A stretch of 64,000 nucleotides of DNA from Drouetiella hepatica Uher 2000/2452 (GCA_019359505.1 JAHHHD010000012.1:95235-159234), one strand, 5' to 3'; positions 27,552 to 37,353 are shown, counted from the first letter of the stretch. Translations and numbers: made by a program. The notes: generated by a model not told the origin, from the sequence alone.

Positions 27552-29156
27552 ATGGTAAAAATTGCATTGCTAATTGGGGTTAGCGAATATGAACCAGGGT
27601 TAGACACACTGCCGTCAGCAATTAACGACGTGACAGCAATGCAGCAAGTATTGGTAAACCCAGAAATGGGCGATTTTGCTGATGTGGCTGTAACTGTGCT
27701 GCAAAATCCTTCTCGGCAAGCCATGGAAGATGCCATCTATACCCTGTTCGTCAATCGTCAAAAAGATGATCTGGTATTGCTCTATTTCTCTGGTCATGGC
27801 GTAGTGGATGATAGTGGCGAGTTTTACTTCACTAGCCGCTTTACCCGTAGAGAGCAGGGACGGTTGGTTCCCACGACTGCCGTTGCCGCTCGATCGGTGC
27901 GGGATTGGATGGAGCAAAGTCGCTCTCAGCATAAGGTAATCATTCTTGACAGTTGTTTCAGCGGTGCGTTTGCTAAAGGCGTGAAAGCAAAAGATAGTGG
28001 CAGCGTCAATCCAGAGCAATTTTTGGGCGGCAAAGGCACAGCCATTCTTACTGCTTCTACCTCAACTCAATATGCCTTAACTCAGGAAGGCTTTGAACTG
28101 TCAGTTTACACGCACTATTTAGTAGAAGGCATTCGGACTGGCGGAGCCGATCAAGACGATGACGGGTTTATTGCAGTAGAAGAACTCCATACTTATGCCA
28201 GCAGCAAGGTGAAAGAAGCTGCTCCAGCGATGACTCCAGAATTCTATCCAGTGAAGGAAGGCTACAAGATTCTGCTGGCAAAATCTCCGAAGGATGACCC
28301 GCAGCTAAAATATCGCAAACAGGTTGAGCAACGAGCCTATCAAGGAAGGTTTTCGATTCCCGCACGTCGTCTGCTCAACTCGTTTCGGCTCCAGTTGGGT
28401 TTGACAGCAGAGGCTGCTGAGGCAATCGAAGTCGAAGTGTTGCAACCCTATCGGGAATATCAGCGTAAGCTACAGGAATATGAACAGACGCTGATTGAAG
28501 CATTACAAGCAGAAACCCCTTTGAGTCAGCGCACTCTCAATGATCTAAAGGATTACCAGCAACACTTGGCACTGGAAGACGCAGACATTCAACCAATTCA
28601 CGAACAAGTGACTGGTTCATCTTTAGTACAGCCAATTGTGACTCCAGAAACCTATAGCCCAATCCAACCATCGGCTTCGGAAAAGCCATCTTCGAATCAG
28701 CAAGCCGGTAAGGTTAAATTAATTACTTTTGAGCGCTTTACAGAGAAAGGTATTAAGGTGATTGCGTTAGCGCAAGAAGAAGCACGCCGCTTAGGACATA
28801 ATTACGTGGGTCCTGAGCAGATTCTCTTAGGTCTTATAGGAGAGGGCACAGGTGTTGCTGCAAAAGTACTTAAATCAGAAAGTGTCACTCTCAAAAATGC
28901 TCGTATTGTGGTTGAGAAGATTATTGGGCGAGGTTCTGGTTTTGTCGCAGTGGAAATTCCATTTACACCGAGAGCAAAAAAAATATTGGAGCTATCTGTG
29001 GCAGAAGCTCGCCAGCTTGGGCGCAACTATATTGGCACTGAGCATTTACTCTTAGGGATTCTAGAGGAAGATGAGGGAGTTGCAGCACGAGCTTTAGAGA
29101 ACTTAGGAGTTGATAGAGAGCGATTGAGGAACAAAGTGCTACAGCAAATTAGTTAG
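27552..29156 (+). CDS. Caspase-like protease fused to a ClpC-type N-terminal domain
   Basis: A 534-aa soluble protein. Residues 1-242 are a C14 caspase-like (metacaspase/orthocaspase) domain with catalytic His82 in YFSGHG and Cys135 in LDSCFSGAF. Asp200-Glu211 ([12 protein letters not shown]) matches the EF-hand calcium loop D-x-D-x-D-G-x-I-x-x-x-E. Residues 251-351 form a helical region ([20 protein letters not shown]) of a kind I remember next to effectors in cyanobacterial signalling proteins. After a Ser/Pro/Gln linker (352-388), residues 391-534 are a double Clp-N repeat very close to cyanobacterial ClpC ([39 protein letters not shown]). Glu422 and Glu497 align with the phosphoarginine-binding glutamates of Bacillus ClpC. 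There is no AAA+ ATPase part. A MNT/HEPN pair follows. A protease directed to Clp substrates or adaptors is inference. Confidence 0.9.
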   Translation: MVKIALLIGVSEYEPGLDTLPSAINDVTAMQQVLVNPEMGDFADVAVTVLQNPSRQAMEDAIYTLFVNRQKDDLVLLYFSGHGVVDDSGEFYFTSRFTRREQGRLVPTTAVAARSVRDWMEQSRSQHKVIILDSCFSGAFAKGVKAKDSGSVNPEQFLGGKGTAILTASTSTQYALTQEGFELSVYTHYLVEGIRTGGADQDDDGFIAVEELHTYASSKVKEAAPAMTPEFYPVKEGYKILLAKSPKDDPQLKYRKQVEQRAYQGRFSIPARRLLNSFRLQLGLTAEAAEAIEVEVLQPYREYQRKLQEYEQTLIEALQAETPLSQRTLNDLKDYQQHLALEDADIQPIHEQVTGSSLVQPIVTPETYSPIQPSASEKPSSNQQAGKVKLITFERFTEKGIKVIALAQEEARRLGHNYVGPEQILLGLIGEGTGVAAKVLKSESVTLKNARIVVEKIIGRGSGFVAVEIPFTPRAKKILELSVAEARQLGRNYIGTEHLLLGILEEDEGVAARALENLGVDRERLRNKVLQQIS

Positions 29157-29260
29157 GGTTAAAGAATCCGGTTTGTGAGTCCACGCGATCGCACTTGCAA
29201 CTCTCACAGAAACAACCGTGATACAACAAGGAATAATTGTAGATTTTAGATTCAAGGCTG

Positions 29261-29590
29261 ATGACAGCTTCGGGGTTGTCTATGAAAACACCAGAAACAC
29301 TGAAAATTGAAGCTATTCTTCATGAGCAGCGCGATCGCGTTCTAGAACTTGCTTGGAAACATGGTGCAAGAAACGTGCGGATCTTCGGCTCCGTTGTTCG
29401 GGGAGAAGCCCAGCCCAACAGTGATATTGATTTATTGGTAGATTTAGGTGAACCATTAAGTCCTTGGTTTCCAGTCGGTCTCATTCACGAGTTAGAAGCA
29501 TTACTAGAGCATAAAGTGGATGTAGTGACCGAAAAATCTTTGCACTATTTCATCCGTGATCGCATTCTAAATGAAGCGCGATCGCTATGA
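29261..29590 (+). CDS. mntA: MNT-type nucleotidyltransferase antitoxin
   Basis: Minimal nucleotidyltransferase with the full G-S-x10-D-x-D active site (GSVVRGEAQPNSDIDLLVD, Gly43-Ser44 and Asp55/Asp57). In MntA-HepT systems this protein AMPylates the HEPN toxin near its active site and thereby silences it. The length of 109 aa is usual. An ATG at 29282 is an alternative start; AAGG precedes the first ATG. It overlaps the HEPN gene by four bases (ATGA), the common arrangement. The pair lies 104 bases behind the caspase-ClpN gene. Confidence 0.92.
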   Translation: MTASGLSMKTPETLKIEAILHEQRDRVLELAWKHGARNVRIFGSVVRGEAQPNSDIDLLVDLGEPLSPWFPVGLIHELEALLEHKVDVVTEKSLHYFIRDRILNEARSL

Positions 29591-29919
29591 AAGATAACCA
29601 TGTTTATCTAATCCATATCAGAGACTCTATTCATCGCATCGAAACTTACACAGTTGAAGGGAAAACAGCCTTTTTTGCCGATCTAAAAACTCAGGATGCA
29701 GTGATCCGAAATCTGCAAACGCTGTGTGAGTCAACCCAACGACTGCCAGATAATTGGAAAGCACTGTGTCCCAACATTGACTGGAGAACAATCGGCGATT
29801 TTCGCAATATCCTAGCCCACCAATATTTAGACATCGACCTTGATATCGTCTGGAATGTAGTAGAAAACTATCTGCCAGATTTAAATCAGGCAGTAGAAGC
29901 AATTTCCCAGCAGGTTTAG
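29587..29919 (+). CDS. hepT: HEPN-domain RNase toxin (DUF86)
   Basis: All-helical HEPN ribonuclease of the HepT group, which cleaves RNA (for some members tRNA) when not modified by its MNT partner. The catalytic R-x4-H-x-Y motif is intact (Arg73, His78, Tyr80 in RNILAHQY). At 110 aa it has the family length. It is translationally coupled to mntA. A strong hairpin about 75 bases downstream closes the unit. Confidence 0.92.
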   Translation: MKDNHVYLIHIRDSIHRIETYTVEGKTAFFADLKTQDAVIRNLQTLCESTQRLPDNWKALCPNIDWRTIGDFRNILAHQYLDIDLDIVWNVVENYLPDLNQAVEAISQQV

Positions 29920-29991
29920 ACTGCTTGATAGAAGCAAGATCTTAATTTGCGATTGCACCAGAGCCAATCATGGAGGGGAGATTAGGCTGGT

Positions 29992-30032
29992 GGTCAAACA
30001 TACCCGACTAAAAAAGTCGGGTATGTTTGACC
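29992..30032 (+). terminator. Strong hairpin after hepT, possible terminator or repeat
   Basis: Perfect 18-bp inverted repeat (29992-30009 with 30015-30032) with a five-A loop, followed by CTGTTTTG. The T-run is short, so it may be a dispersed palindrome and not a simple terminator. Confidence 0.75.
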
Positions 30033-30083
30033 CTGTTTTGTGACTCATGCTACTATCCTTCATATCAAGGCGTAATTCATTAG

Positions 30084-30110
30084 CTTGAATCAAGACATGC
30101 TTGAATCAAG
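30084..30110 (+). promoter_or_regulatory. Two near-palindromes upstream of thrC
   Basis: CTTGAATCAAG occurs twice (30084-30094 and 30100-30110), 16 bases apart, 62-88 bases before the thrC start. Each is a near-palindrome with an odd centre. Repeated symmetrical sites in a leader suggest regulator binding, though slippage is possible. The regulator is unknown. Confidence 0.35.
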
Positions 30111-30171
30111 AGCTGCTGAATCAGTGCCATCAGTTCTGTCAAGCGTGCGTTAAATAAAGGATTAAGTTCAA

Positions 30172-31473
30172 ATGACTCAGGCGATCGAAACCACCCGTTC
30201 TGCTGCTGCCACCTTCACTGGACTCAAGTGCAAAGAATGTGGAACCGAGTATGAAGCTAAGGCAATTCACGTTTGCGAAGAGTGTTTTGGCCCGCTAGAA
30301 GTGGCTTATGACTATGCTCAGCTCCGCCGCACCGTTACCCGCGAGAGCATTCAAGCTGGGCCTAACTCCATTTGGCGCTATCGGTCTTTCTTGCCCGTCG
30401 AGTCTGAGCATCCGATCGATGTGGGCACAGGTATGACTCCTCTGCTGCAAGCCAATCGCCTCGCTCGTCGCCTGGGCATCAAGCGCCTGTTCATCAAAAA
30501 CGACGCGGTCAATATGCCGACCCTCAGCTTCAAGGATCGGGTGGTGTCCGTAGCCCTGACTCGCGCCCGTGAGCTAGGTTTCACAACGGTTTCTTGCGCT
30601 AGCACCGGAAATTTAGCCAACTCGACAGCGGCGATCGCTGCCCATGCCGGACTGGAATGCTATGTGTTCATTCCTTCTGATCTAGAAGCCGGAAAGGTGA
30701 TGGGAACGCTGATCTACAGCCCCACGGTGATGGCGGTTCACGGCAACTATGATCAGGTCAACCGCCTCTGCTCTGAAGTTGCAAATACCCATGGCTGGGG
30801 CTTCGTCAATATCAATCTCCGCCCCTATTATTCTGAAGGTTCCAAGACTTTGGGCTATGAAGTTGCTGAGCAGTTGGGCTGGCAGTTGCCCGATCACATC
30901 GTGGCTCCGTTGGCATCCGGCTCTTTATTCACCAAGATTTACAAGGGCTTCCAGGAATTCGTCAAAGTGGGTCTAGTGGACGACAAGCCCGTGCGCTTCA
31001 GCGGTGCCCAGGCCGAAGGCTGTTCGCCGATCGCCCAAGCATTTGCAGAAGGTCGAGACTTCATCACGCCTGTCAAACCCAGCACGATCGCTAAATCGAT
31101 TGCGATCGGTAACCCTGCGGACGGCGTGTACGCCCTGGAGCTTGCCCGCAAGACCAACGGCAACATTGAGTCAGTTACCGATCAGGAGATCATTGACGGC
31201 ATCAAGCTGTTGGCCGAAACCGAAGGCATCTTTACCGAAACAGCGGGTGGAACGACGATCGCTGTCCTCAAAAAGCTGGTAGAAGCAGGTAAAATCAACC
31301 CTGACGAAACTACGGTGGCCTATATCACGGGCAACGGACTGAAAACCCAAGAGGCAGTCCAGGGCTACGTGGGCGAACCCTTCACCATCGAACCCAAGCT
31401 GGACAGCTTTGAGCGGGCGCTAGAAAGATCCCGGACGCTCGATCGCCTGGAATGGCAGCAGGTTTCAGTCTAG
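30172..31473 (+). CDS. thrC: Threonine synthase
   Basis: PLP enzyme converting O-phosphohomoserine to threonine, the last step of the pathway. An N-terminal zinc-ribbon-like part (CKECGTEYEAKAIHVCEECF) precedes the catalytic domain. The PLP lysine lies in LSFKDRVVSVALTRA, and the phosphate-binding loop in CASTGNLANSTAA. Its 433 aa match the type II threonine synthase of cyanobacteria and plants. The next gene, 80 bases on, encodes a MoaD/ThiS-like protein, a recurrent neighbour of threonine synthase and cysteine synthase-like enzymes. Confidence 0.95.
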   Translation: MTQAIETTRSAAATFTGLKCKECGTEYEAKAIHVCEECFGPLEVAYDYAQLRRTVTRESIQAGPNSIWRYRSFLPVESEHPIDVGTGMTPLLQANRLARRLGIKRLFIKNDAVNMPTLSFKDRVVSVALTRARELGFTTVSCASTGNLANSTAAIAAHAGLECYVFIPSDLEAGKVMGTLIYSPTVMAVHGNYDQVNRLCSEVANTHGWGFVNINLRPYYSEGSKTLGYEVAEQLGWQLPDHIVAPLASGSLFTKIYKGFQEFVKVGLVDDKPVRFSGAQAEGCSPIAQAFAEGRDFITPVKPSTIAKSIAIGNPADGVYALELARKTNGNIESVTDQEIIDGIKLLAETEGIFTETAGGTTIAVLKKLVEAGKINPDETTVAYITGNGLKTQEAVQGYVGEPFTIEPKLDSFERALERSRTLDRLEWQQVSV

Positions 31474-31553
31474 ATCGGCTCTGTTCGGTTTACTTTTAGA
31501 GTTGGCGATCGCCAACTGATCCCTTTACCTTTCTTTTTGCCTATCTTTCTCCT

Positions 31554-31829
31554 ATGGCTGTCAAAGTTCTCATTCCAACTCCTCTGCAAAAATTTACCCG
31601 CGATCAGGCGGCGATCGAGTGTAACGGCGGCAATATTTCAGAATTGCTGGATTCCCTCGAACAGGGATTTCCAGGCATCAAAGCCCGACTCTGTGACGAT
31701 CAGGGCGAACTGCGCCGCTTTATCAATTTCTACGTCAACAGCGAAGATATTCGGTTCCTAGAGGGCAAAAATACGGCGCTGAATGAAGGTGATGAAGTGA
31801 GCATTGTGCCTGCTGTTGCCGGAGGCTGA
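31554..31829 (+). CDS. MoaD/ThiS-family sulfur carrier protein
   Basis: A 91-aa beta-grasp protein ending in VPAVAGG. The C-terminal Gly-Gly is adenylated and then thiocarboxylated by an E1-like enzyme in this family. [13 protein letters not shown] and the [19 protein letters not shown] helix are typical. Homologues such as CysO supply sulfide for cysteine synthesis from O-phosphoserine. Its place behind thrC suggests a role in sulfur amino-acid metabolism in place of molybdopterin or thiamine synthesis. That assignment is inference. Confidence 0.85.
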   Translation: MAVKVLIPTPLQKFTRDQAAIECNGGNISELLDSLEQGFPGIKARLCDDQGELRRFINFYVNSEDIRFLEGKNTALNEGDEVSIVPAVAGG

Positions 31830-31846
31830 GCCGTTCTCTTGTGTGG

Positions 31847-31875
31847 ATCGTGGCGTAACTCCGCCGCGCCACGAT
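31847..31875 (+). terminator. Hairpin after the sulfur carrier gene
   Basis: ATCGTGGCG pairs with CGCCACGAT (9 bp, 11-base loop) 18 bases after the stop codon. No T-run follows, so it could be an mRNA-end stabiliser or a weak terminator. Confidence 0.45.
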
Positions 31876-31947
31876 TCACGCTTGGGCGCGGTTAGCCGCT
31901 ACCATAAGGTTGTGTCAAAATCCCATACACCGCAAGTAGGCTAAGCG

Positions 31948-32481
31948 ATGTCAGACGAAACTACGCCCCAAACTCCTGCAACCGAGCCTGAAGAAAAGCC
32001 TGCCAAGGCTCCTGAAGCCCAAGCTGAAGGCGCTGAGAAATCTGCGAGAGCGCCCAAGGCATCCGATGGCGAGGGCGCACCTGCTAAACCGCCCAAGAAG
32101 GAGAAAGCTCCGGCCTTAGAAGACAAACCCTTTGCGGAATTTATTCAGCAAGACTATCTGCCTGGACTGAAGCTAATGCTATCCAAGTTAGGCATTCAAG
32201 ACTTGGAGCTTAAATTCGAGAAGCAAAAGCTGCCGATCGCTGGAATGGATGAACCCTACTGGCAAACGATCGGTCGTTGGCAAGACGGTAAACGCCAGTT
32301 TCATATCATCTTTTCCAAAGAAGACATTCAGGCTCCAAAGTTTTTCTGCTATGCCGATAACGGCGCTCAGCCTAGCGTGCTGGAGTCGTTTATGATTGAC
32401 GAGCGTAAGACAAGTCTCGATTTGCTGATGCTAAACACGGCGCAGCGGTTAAACGGTCAGAAGTGGCTGGTCAGGAATTAG
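31948..32481 (+). CDS. DUF2996 family protein (177 aa)
   Basis: Cyanobacterial family of unknown function. The first 60 residues are a low-complexity Ala/Pro/Glu/Lys tail, probably disordered. The conserved domain covers residues 65-177 (PFAEFIQQDYLPGLKLMLSK, WQDGKRQFHIIFSKEDIQ, FMIDERKTSLDLLMLNTAQR). No membrane part or catalytic motif is visible. An intrinsic terminator follows at 32511-32545. Confidence 0.85.
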   Translation: MSDETTPQTPATEPEEKPAKAPEAQAEGAEKSARAPKASDGEGAPAKPPKKEKAPALEDKPFAEFIQQDYLPGLKLMLSKLGIQDLELKFEKQKLPIAGMDEPYWQTIGRWQDGKRQFHIIFSKEDIQAPKFFCYADNGAQPSVLESFMIDERKTSLDLLMLNTAQRLNGQKWLVRN

Positions 32482-32510
32482 CGATCGCTTCAATAATTTA
32501 ACAGTGTGGT

Positions 32511-32545
32511 AAAGAGGGGTGCAGCAAAGCTGTATCCCTCTTTTT
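32511..32545 (+). terminator. Intrinsic terminator after the DUF2996 gene
   Basis: AAAGAGGG-TGCAG pairs with CTGTA-TCCCTCTTT around an AAAG loop, followed by TTTTT. Confidence 0.85.
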
Positions 32546-32608
32546 GATAGCAGATTGATAGAGGACATTTGACAGCTAGAGCAACTATATGAGCAAGCGG
32601 AAACTGCG

Positions 32609-34474
32609 ATGGGTAAAAATTGGGCGATTGTAATTGGTGTTAACAATTATGAGTCTTTGCCTCGTTTGAAATATGCCAAACGAGACGCAGAACTCATGCG
32701 CGACTTTCTCATCAAGCAGGCAAAGTTCGATCGCGTCTACCTATTTTCAGATGATTCTCCAGATTACGAAGGCAACTCCACTAAGCCCACCCTGGTCAAT
32801 TTACGGCGGGTGTTGCGGCAGCTATTCAACCAGCCCTGCTTGAGCCAAGGCGACAACTTTTGGTTCTTTTTTAGCGGACATGGTACGCGCTATCAAGATC
32901 AGGATTACCTGATGCCAATTGATGCTGATCCAGGTGATATTGGGCACACAGGAATTGCCACGCAGTACATTAGCGATCGCCTCAGCCGTTGTGGTGCCGA
33001 TAATGTTGTGTTGGTTTTGGATGCCTGCCGCAATCAGGGAGGCAAAGCCTTACCCAGTATGGGCAGCTCTACCGCGCTGCTGGCTGGGCAAAAGGGCATT
33101 ATTAGCCTGTTTTCATGCAGCCCTGGACAGCTATCCTACGAGGTAGATGCCCTGAAGCAAGGCGTGTTTACCCATGTCTTGCTCCAAGCTTTGGGAAATG
33201 TAGGTCGCTGTGCCACGGTTGAGCAATTGAATCAGTACATGAAAAGCCATGTGCCTAAGCTGCTGTATCACCATCACAAACATAGCGGTCAAACTTCCTA
33301 TACGCGCGTTGAGCCAATCGAGCGAGCGCATTTAATTTTGATGCCGCAATATGCAAAACCCGACGATATTGAAGCGCTGAACCAGTCAGCCCTGCGTAGC
33401 GATGACTCGGCGTTAGCAGAGCAATTGCAGTCACGGGCGATCGCTGCTGCTGCGATCCTGAATCAAGCTCCATCTGCAAAGTCATTCTCGCGCCGCCGAT
33501 TGATCAGACTTATGGGTTTTGCCGCGTCAGGCATAGGTCTGGGAACGGTAACTGCGGTATTCAATCGCCCTAGCCCGTCCTCCACTCCGAACGACACCCC
33601 CTCTGGTGGTGCGACTCCTCAGCCCGATCGCTCATCGGCGGCATCTGCGACCTTTTCACCCTTTAGCTTTAAGGTTGTTACAGTCGATGCTCAAGGTCAA
33701 ATTAGCGAACCGCAGCAGCAGCAAGCCCAACACTTTGTCCAAGACTTGGGTGGCGTTGCCTTAGAAATGGTGGTGATTCCAGGCGGCAAATTTGAGATGG
33801 GCTCGACCGCATCGGCAGCGACAAGTCCCGTTCACGCTGTCGAGGTGCCCACCTTTGCGATGGGCAAGTATGCCGTGACTCAGGCTCAGTGGCAGGCGAT
33901 CGCCCGTCTCAACGCTGTTGGGCGAACCCTTGAAGAAAATCCCTCTAAGTTCAAAGGCGGCAACCGACCTGTAGAGCAAATTTCATGGCTAGAGGCAGAT
34001 GAATTCTGTAAGAGGTTGTCTCATTACATTGGGCAAAACAGTAGGCGAACCTATCGTTTGCCCAGTGAAGCTGAATGGGAATATGCCTGTCGCGCAGGAA
34101 CCATCACCTCATTTCACTTTGGCGAAACTTTAACCCCTCAGTTAGCAAATTATGGCATGAATCGCCTGGAAACTACTCCAGTCGGATCTTTTGGCGTTGC
34201 TAATGCCTTTGGACTTTACGATATGCATGGCAACGTTTGGGAATATTGTGCCGATTACTGGTTCGATAACTACAGTAATGCTCTCTCAAATGGTGACGCT
34301 CGATTAGATAAACCTGATCCCAGGCGTATTATCCGGGGTGGTTCCTGGCTTAATAATATGAATCGCTGCCAATCTACTTATCGAGATAGCTATGGTGAAA
34401 ATCTAAAGGATTGGTCTTTCAACTTATGGGGTGGCTCAACGGTTGGGATACGAGTTGTTTGTGCATTGGGCTAA
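32609..34474 (+). CDS. Caspase-like protease with membrane anchor and FGE-sulfatase-like domain
   Basis: A 621-aa protein. Residues 1-245 are a C14 caspase-like domain with catalytic His91 (FFFSGHG) and Cys140 (LVLDACRNQ). Residues 298-320 form a single membrane span after an RRR stretch (SFSRRRLIRLMGFAASGIGL), so the caspase is probably cytoplasmic and the rest extracytoplasmic. A Ser/Pro/Thr linker leads to a formylglycine-generating-enzyme-like domain at 382-621 (LEMVVIPGGKFEMGS, YRLPSEAEWEYACRAG, YDMHGNVWEYCADY, IIRGGSWLNN). In such fusions this C-lectin-like fold usually recognises ligands without making formylglycine. The caspase-FGE pairing is known in cyanobacteria; the target is unknown. 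Confidence 0.9.
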   Translation: MGKNWAIVIGVNNYESLPRLKYAKRDAELMRDFLIKQAKFDRVYLFSDDSPDYEGNSTKPTLVNLRRVLRQLFNQPCLSQGDNFWFFFSGHGTRYQDQDYLMPIDADPGDIGHTGIATQYISDRLSRCGADNVVLVLDACRNQGGKALPSMGSSTALLAGQKGIISLFSCSPGQLSYEVDALKQGVFTHVLLQALGNVGRCATVEQLNQYMKSHVPKLLYHHHKHSGQTSYTRVEPIERAHLILMPQYAKPDDIEALNQSALRSDDSALAEQLQSRAIAAAAILNQAPSAKSFSRRRLIRLMGFAASGIGLGTVTAVFNRPSPSSTPNDTPSGGATPQPDRSSAASATFSPFSFKVVTVDAQGQISEPQQQQAQHFVQDLGGVALEMVVIPGGKFEMGSTASAATSPVHAVEVPTFAMGKYAVTQAQWQAIARLNAVGRTLEENPSKFKGGNRPVEQISWLEADEFCKRLSHYIGQNSRRTYRLPSEAEWEYACRAGTITSFHFGETLTPQLANYGMNRLETTPVGSFGVANAFGLYDMHGNVWEYCADYWFDNYSNALSNGDARLDKPDPRRIIRGGSWLNNMNRCQSTYRDSYGENLKDWSFNLWGGSTVGIRVVCALG

Positions 34475-34485
34475 AGAGACACAAA

Positions 34486-34515
34486 AAAGCGATCGCCTCT
34501 CAATGAGAAGCGATC
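34486..34515. terminator. Hairpin between caspase-FGE and groEL, probable bidirectional terminator
   Basis: Two GCGATCGC octamers flank TCTC-AATGAGA, giving a stem-loop with A6 on the left and CCCTTT on the right. It lies between the convergent 3' ends of the two genes. Confidence 0.65.
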
Positions 34516-34563
34516 GCCCTTTAGCTAATCTTCTTTAACTAAAACAGACTAGCCAGTTCGAGC

Positions 34564-36240
<1,677 letters not shown>

Positions 36241-36260
36241 TTAGTAAACGAGTCAAACAA

Positions 36261-36315
36261 TTTGGGCTTTAGATTTGGGACTTCAGCAATCAATCCAAAA
36301 TCTAAAATCCAAAAT
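36261..36315 (-). repeat. Hairpin with three 7-bp repeats between groS and groL
   Basis: CCAAAAT-CTAAAAT-CCAAAAT (36295-36315) reaches the groS stop codon. It can pair imperfectly with ATTTGGGCTTTAGATTTGGG (36260-36279) around a CTTCAGCAATCAA loop. This is a structured intercistronic segment. Confidence 0.65.
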
Positions 36316-36626
36316 TAATCAACGATCGCCAAAATATCTTTCTCAGACAGCAGGACATATTCGTCGGTGCCTAGCTTGATGTCGGTGCCGGCGTACTTGG
36401 AGTAAAGAACCTTGTCGCCAACTTTGACTTCTACTTCTTGACGGGTGCCGTCATCGCTACGCTTGCCGGGGCCGACAGCCGCGATTTCGCCGACTTGAGG
36501 CTTTTCTTTTGCTGTTTCAGGTAGGAAGATGCCGCCCGCAGTTTTTTCTTCGGACGCAGTAACCTTGATGAAGACGCGATCGCCCAAGGGCTTGACGGTA
36601 GAAACGCTTAAAGATAGTGCTGCCAT
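36315..36626 (-). CDS. groS: Co-chaperonin GroES (10 kDa)
   Basis: Heptameric lid of the GroEL chamber. It has 103 aa. The family pattern [11 protein letters not shown], the mobile loop region [19 protein letters not shown] and [15 protein letters not shown] are all present. First gene of the groS-groL operon. A CIRCE operator lies 122 bases upstream. Confidence 0.98.
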   Translation of the reverse strand: MAALSLSVSTVKPLGDRVFIKVTASEEKTAGGIFLPETAKEKPQVGEIAAVGPGKRSDDGTRQEVEVKVGDKVLYSKYAGTDIKLGTDEYVLLSEKDILAIVD

Positions 36627-36747
36627 AAATATTTTCTCCAGAACAGTTAAATTAGGTTGAGACAGGTTGTCAGCATAAATTCAGCCCCTCATCGGAACCT
36701 GCACAGTATGCTTCGATCCTTTGAAATCTGTGGGTTAGAGCTTTACT

Positions 36748-36774
36748 TTAGCACTCTCAACCTCTGAGTGCTAA
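36748..36774 (-). promoter_or_regulatory. CIRCE operator upstream of groS
   Basis: TTAGCACTC, a 9-base spacer, then GAGTGCTAA: the exact CIRCE consensus bound by the HrcA repressor. It indicates heat-inducible control of the chaperonin operon. Confidence 0.97.
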
Positions 36775-36940
36775 TTTAGCGGACTAAGGGGGGTGATTGC
36801 AACTCTCTCTCTGACTTTAGGAGTACGGGTTTCCGAACTTCGAGATTTAGCTGGGTCTTAAAAAAGGGAATGTTCCTTGTTGATTCAACGCTTCAATGTT
36901 GTGAATAATCCAATTGAGGCAGTTCCTTTTCTAGACTCAG

Positions 36941-37109
36941 GCATTTGAATGTAGAGGTGCAGCATTTGAAGTTTAAAGGGCGATCGTTCCTGTTCCAAAC
37001 TGCAGCATTTGAGTTTTGAGGGCGATCGTTCGGGTTCAGAAGGCGATCGTTCCTGCTCAGAGGTGCAGCGTTTGAGTTCAGAGGGCGATCGTAGAGGAAG
37101 CCTGAGAAG
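36941..37109 (+). repeat. Degenerate 21-bp tandem repeat, array 1 (about 8 units)
   Basis: Units begin with GCATTTGAG or a GCGATCGTTC variant and recur every 21 bases: 36941, 36962, 36983, then after a 1-base shift 37005, 37026, 37047, 37068 and 37089. The core GC-TTTGAG is shared with the arrays at 55115 and, on the other strand, 59231. A minus-strand frame through it (36885-37145) is low-complexity and not convincing as a gene. Confidence 0.8.
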
Positions 37110-37158
37110 AGGCGATCGAGCGCAGCAGAATGAAAGGTGAGGCAATACCCTAAGATTC

Positions 37159-37353
37159 CTAATCTAGCTGATTCAAGTTATGTTTTTTGATCAACTCTTG
37201 GTTTACAGGCAGGTTTACCCAAGTTTCTAAGGCATCCTGCAAAACATCAGAAATTGACCAATCTCGATCGCCATTTTTGATTGCAGCTAAGGCACGAACT
37301 AATCGATCTAGATCTTGGGTAACATATCCCCGAAATTCCTTTTTCTTAGCCAC
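37159..37353 (-). CDS. Small protein resembling a ribbon-helix-helix antitoxin (64 aa)
   Basis: GTG start at 37353 with AGAGG upstream; a TTG at 37371 is an alternative. The layout is a short basic strand (KKKEFRGYVTQDL) followed by two helices (DRLVRALAAIKNG, SISDVLQDALETWVNL), as in CopG/ribbon-helix-helix DNA-binding proteins. No toxin gene is adjacent on the same strand, so it may be a solitary regulator. The divergent region ahead has an inverted TTGCGCA pair. Moderate to low certainty. Confidence 0.5.
   Translation of the reverse strand: MAKKKEFRGYVTQDLDRLVRALAAIKNGDRDWSISDVLQDALETWVNLPVNQELIKKHNLNQLD

Noticed and set aside
36885..37145. 86-codon minus-strand frame over 21-bp array 1
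   Set aside because: Composition is set by the repeat (SPSEPERSPSK-like), no ribosome site is visible, and no partner is adjacent.
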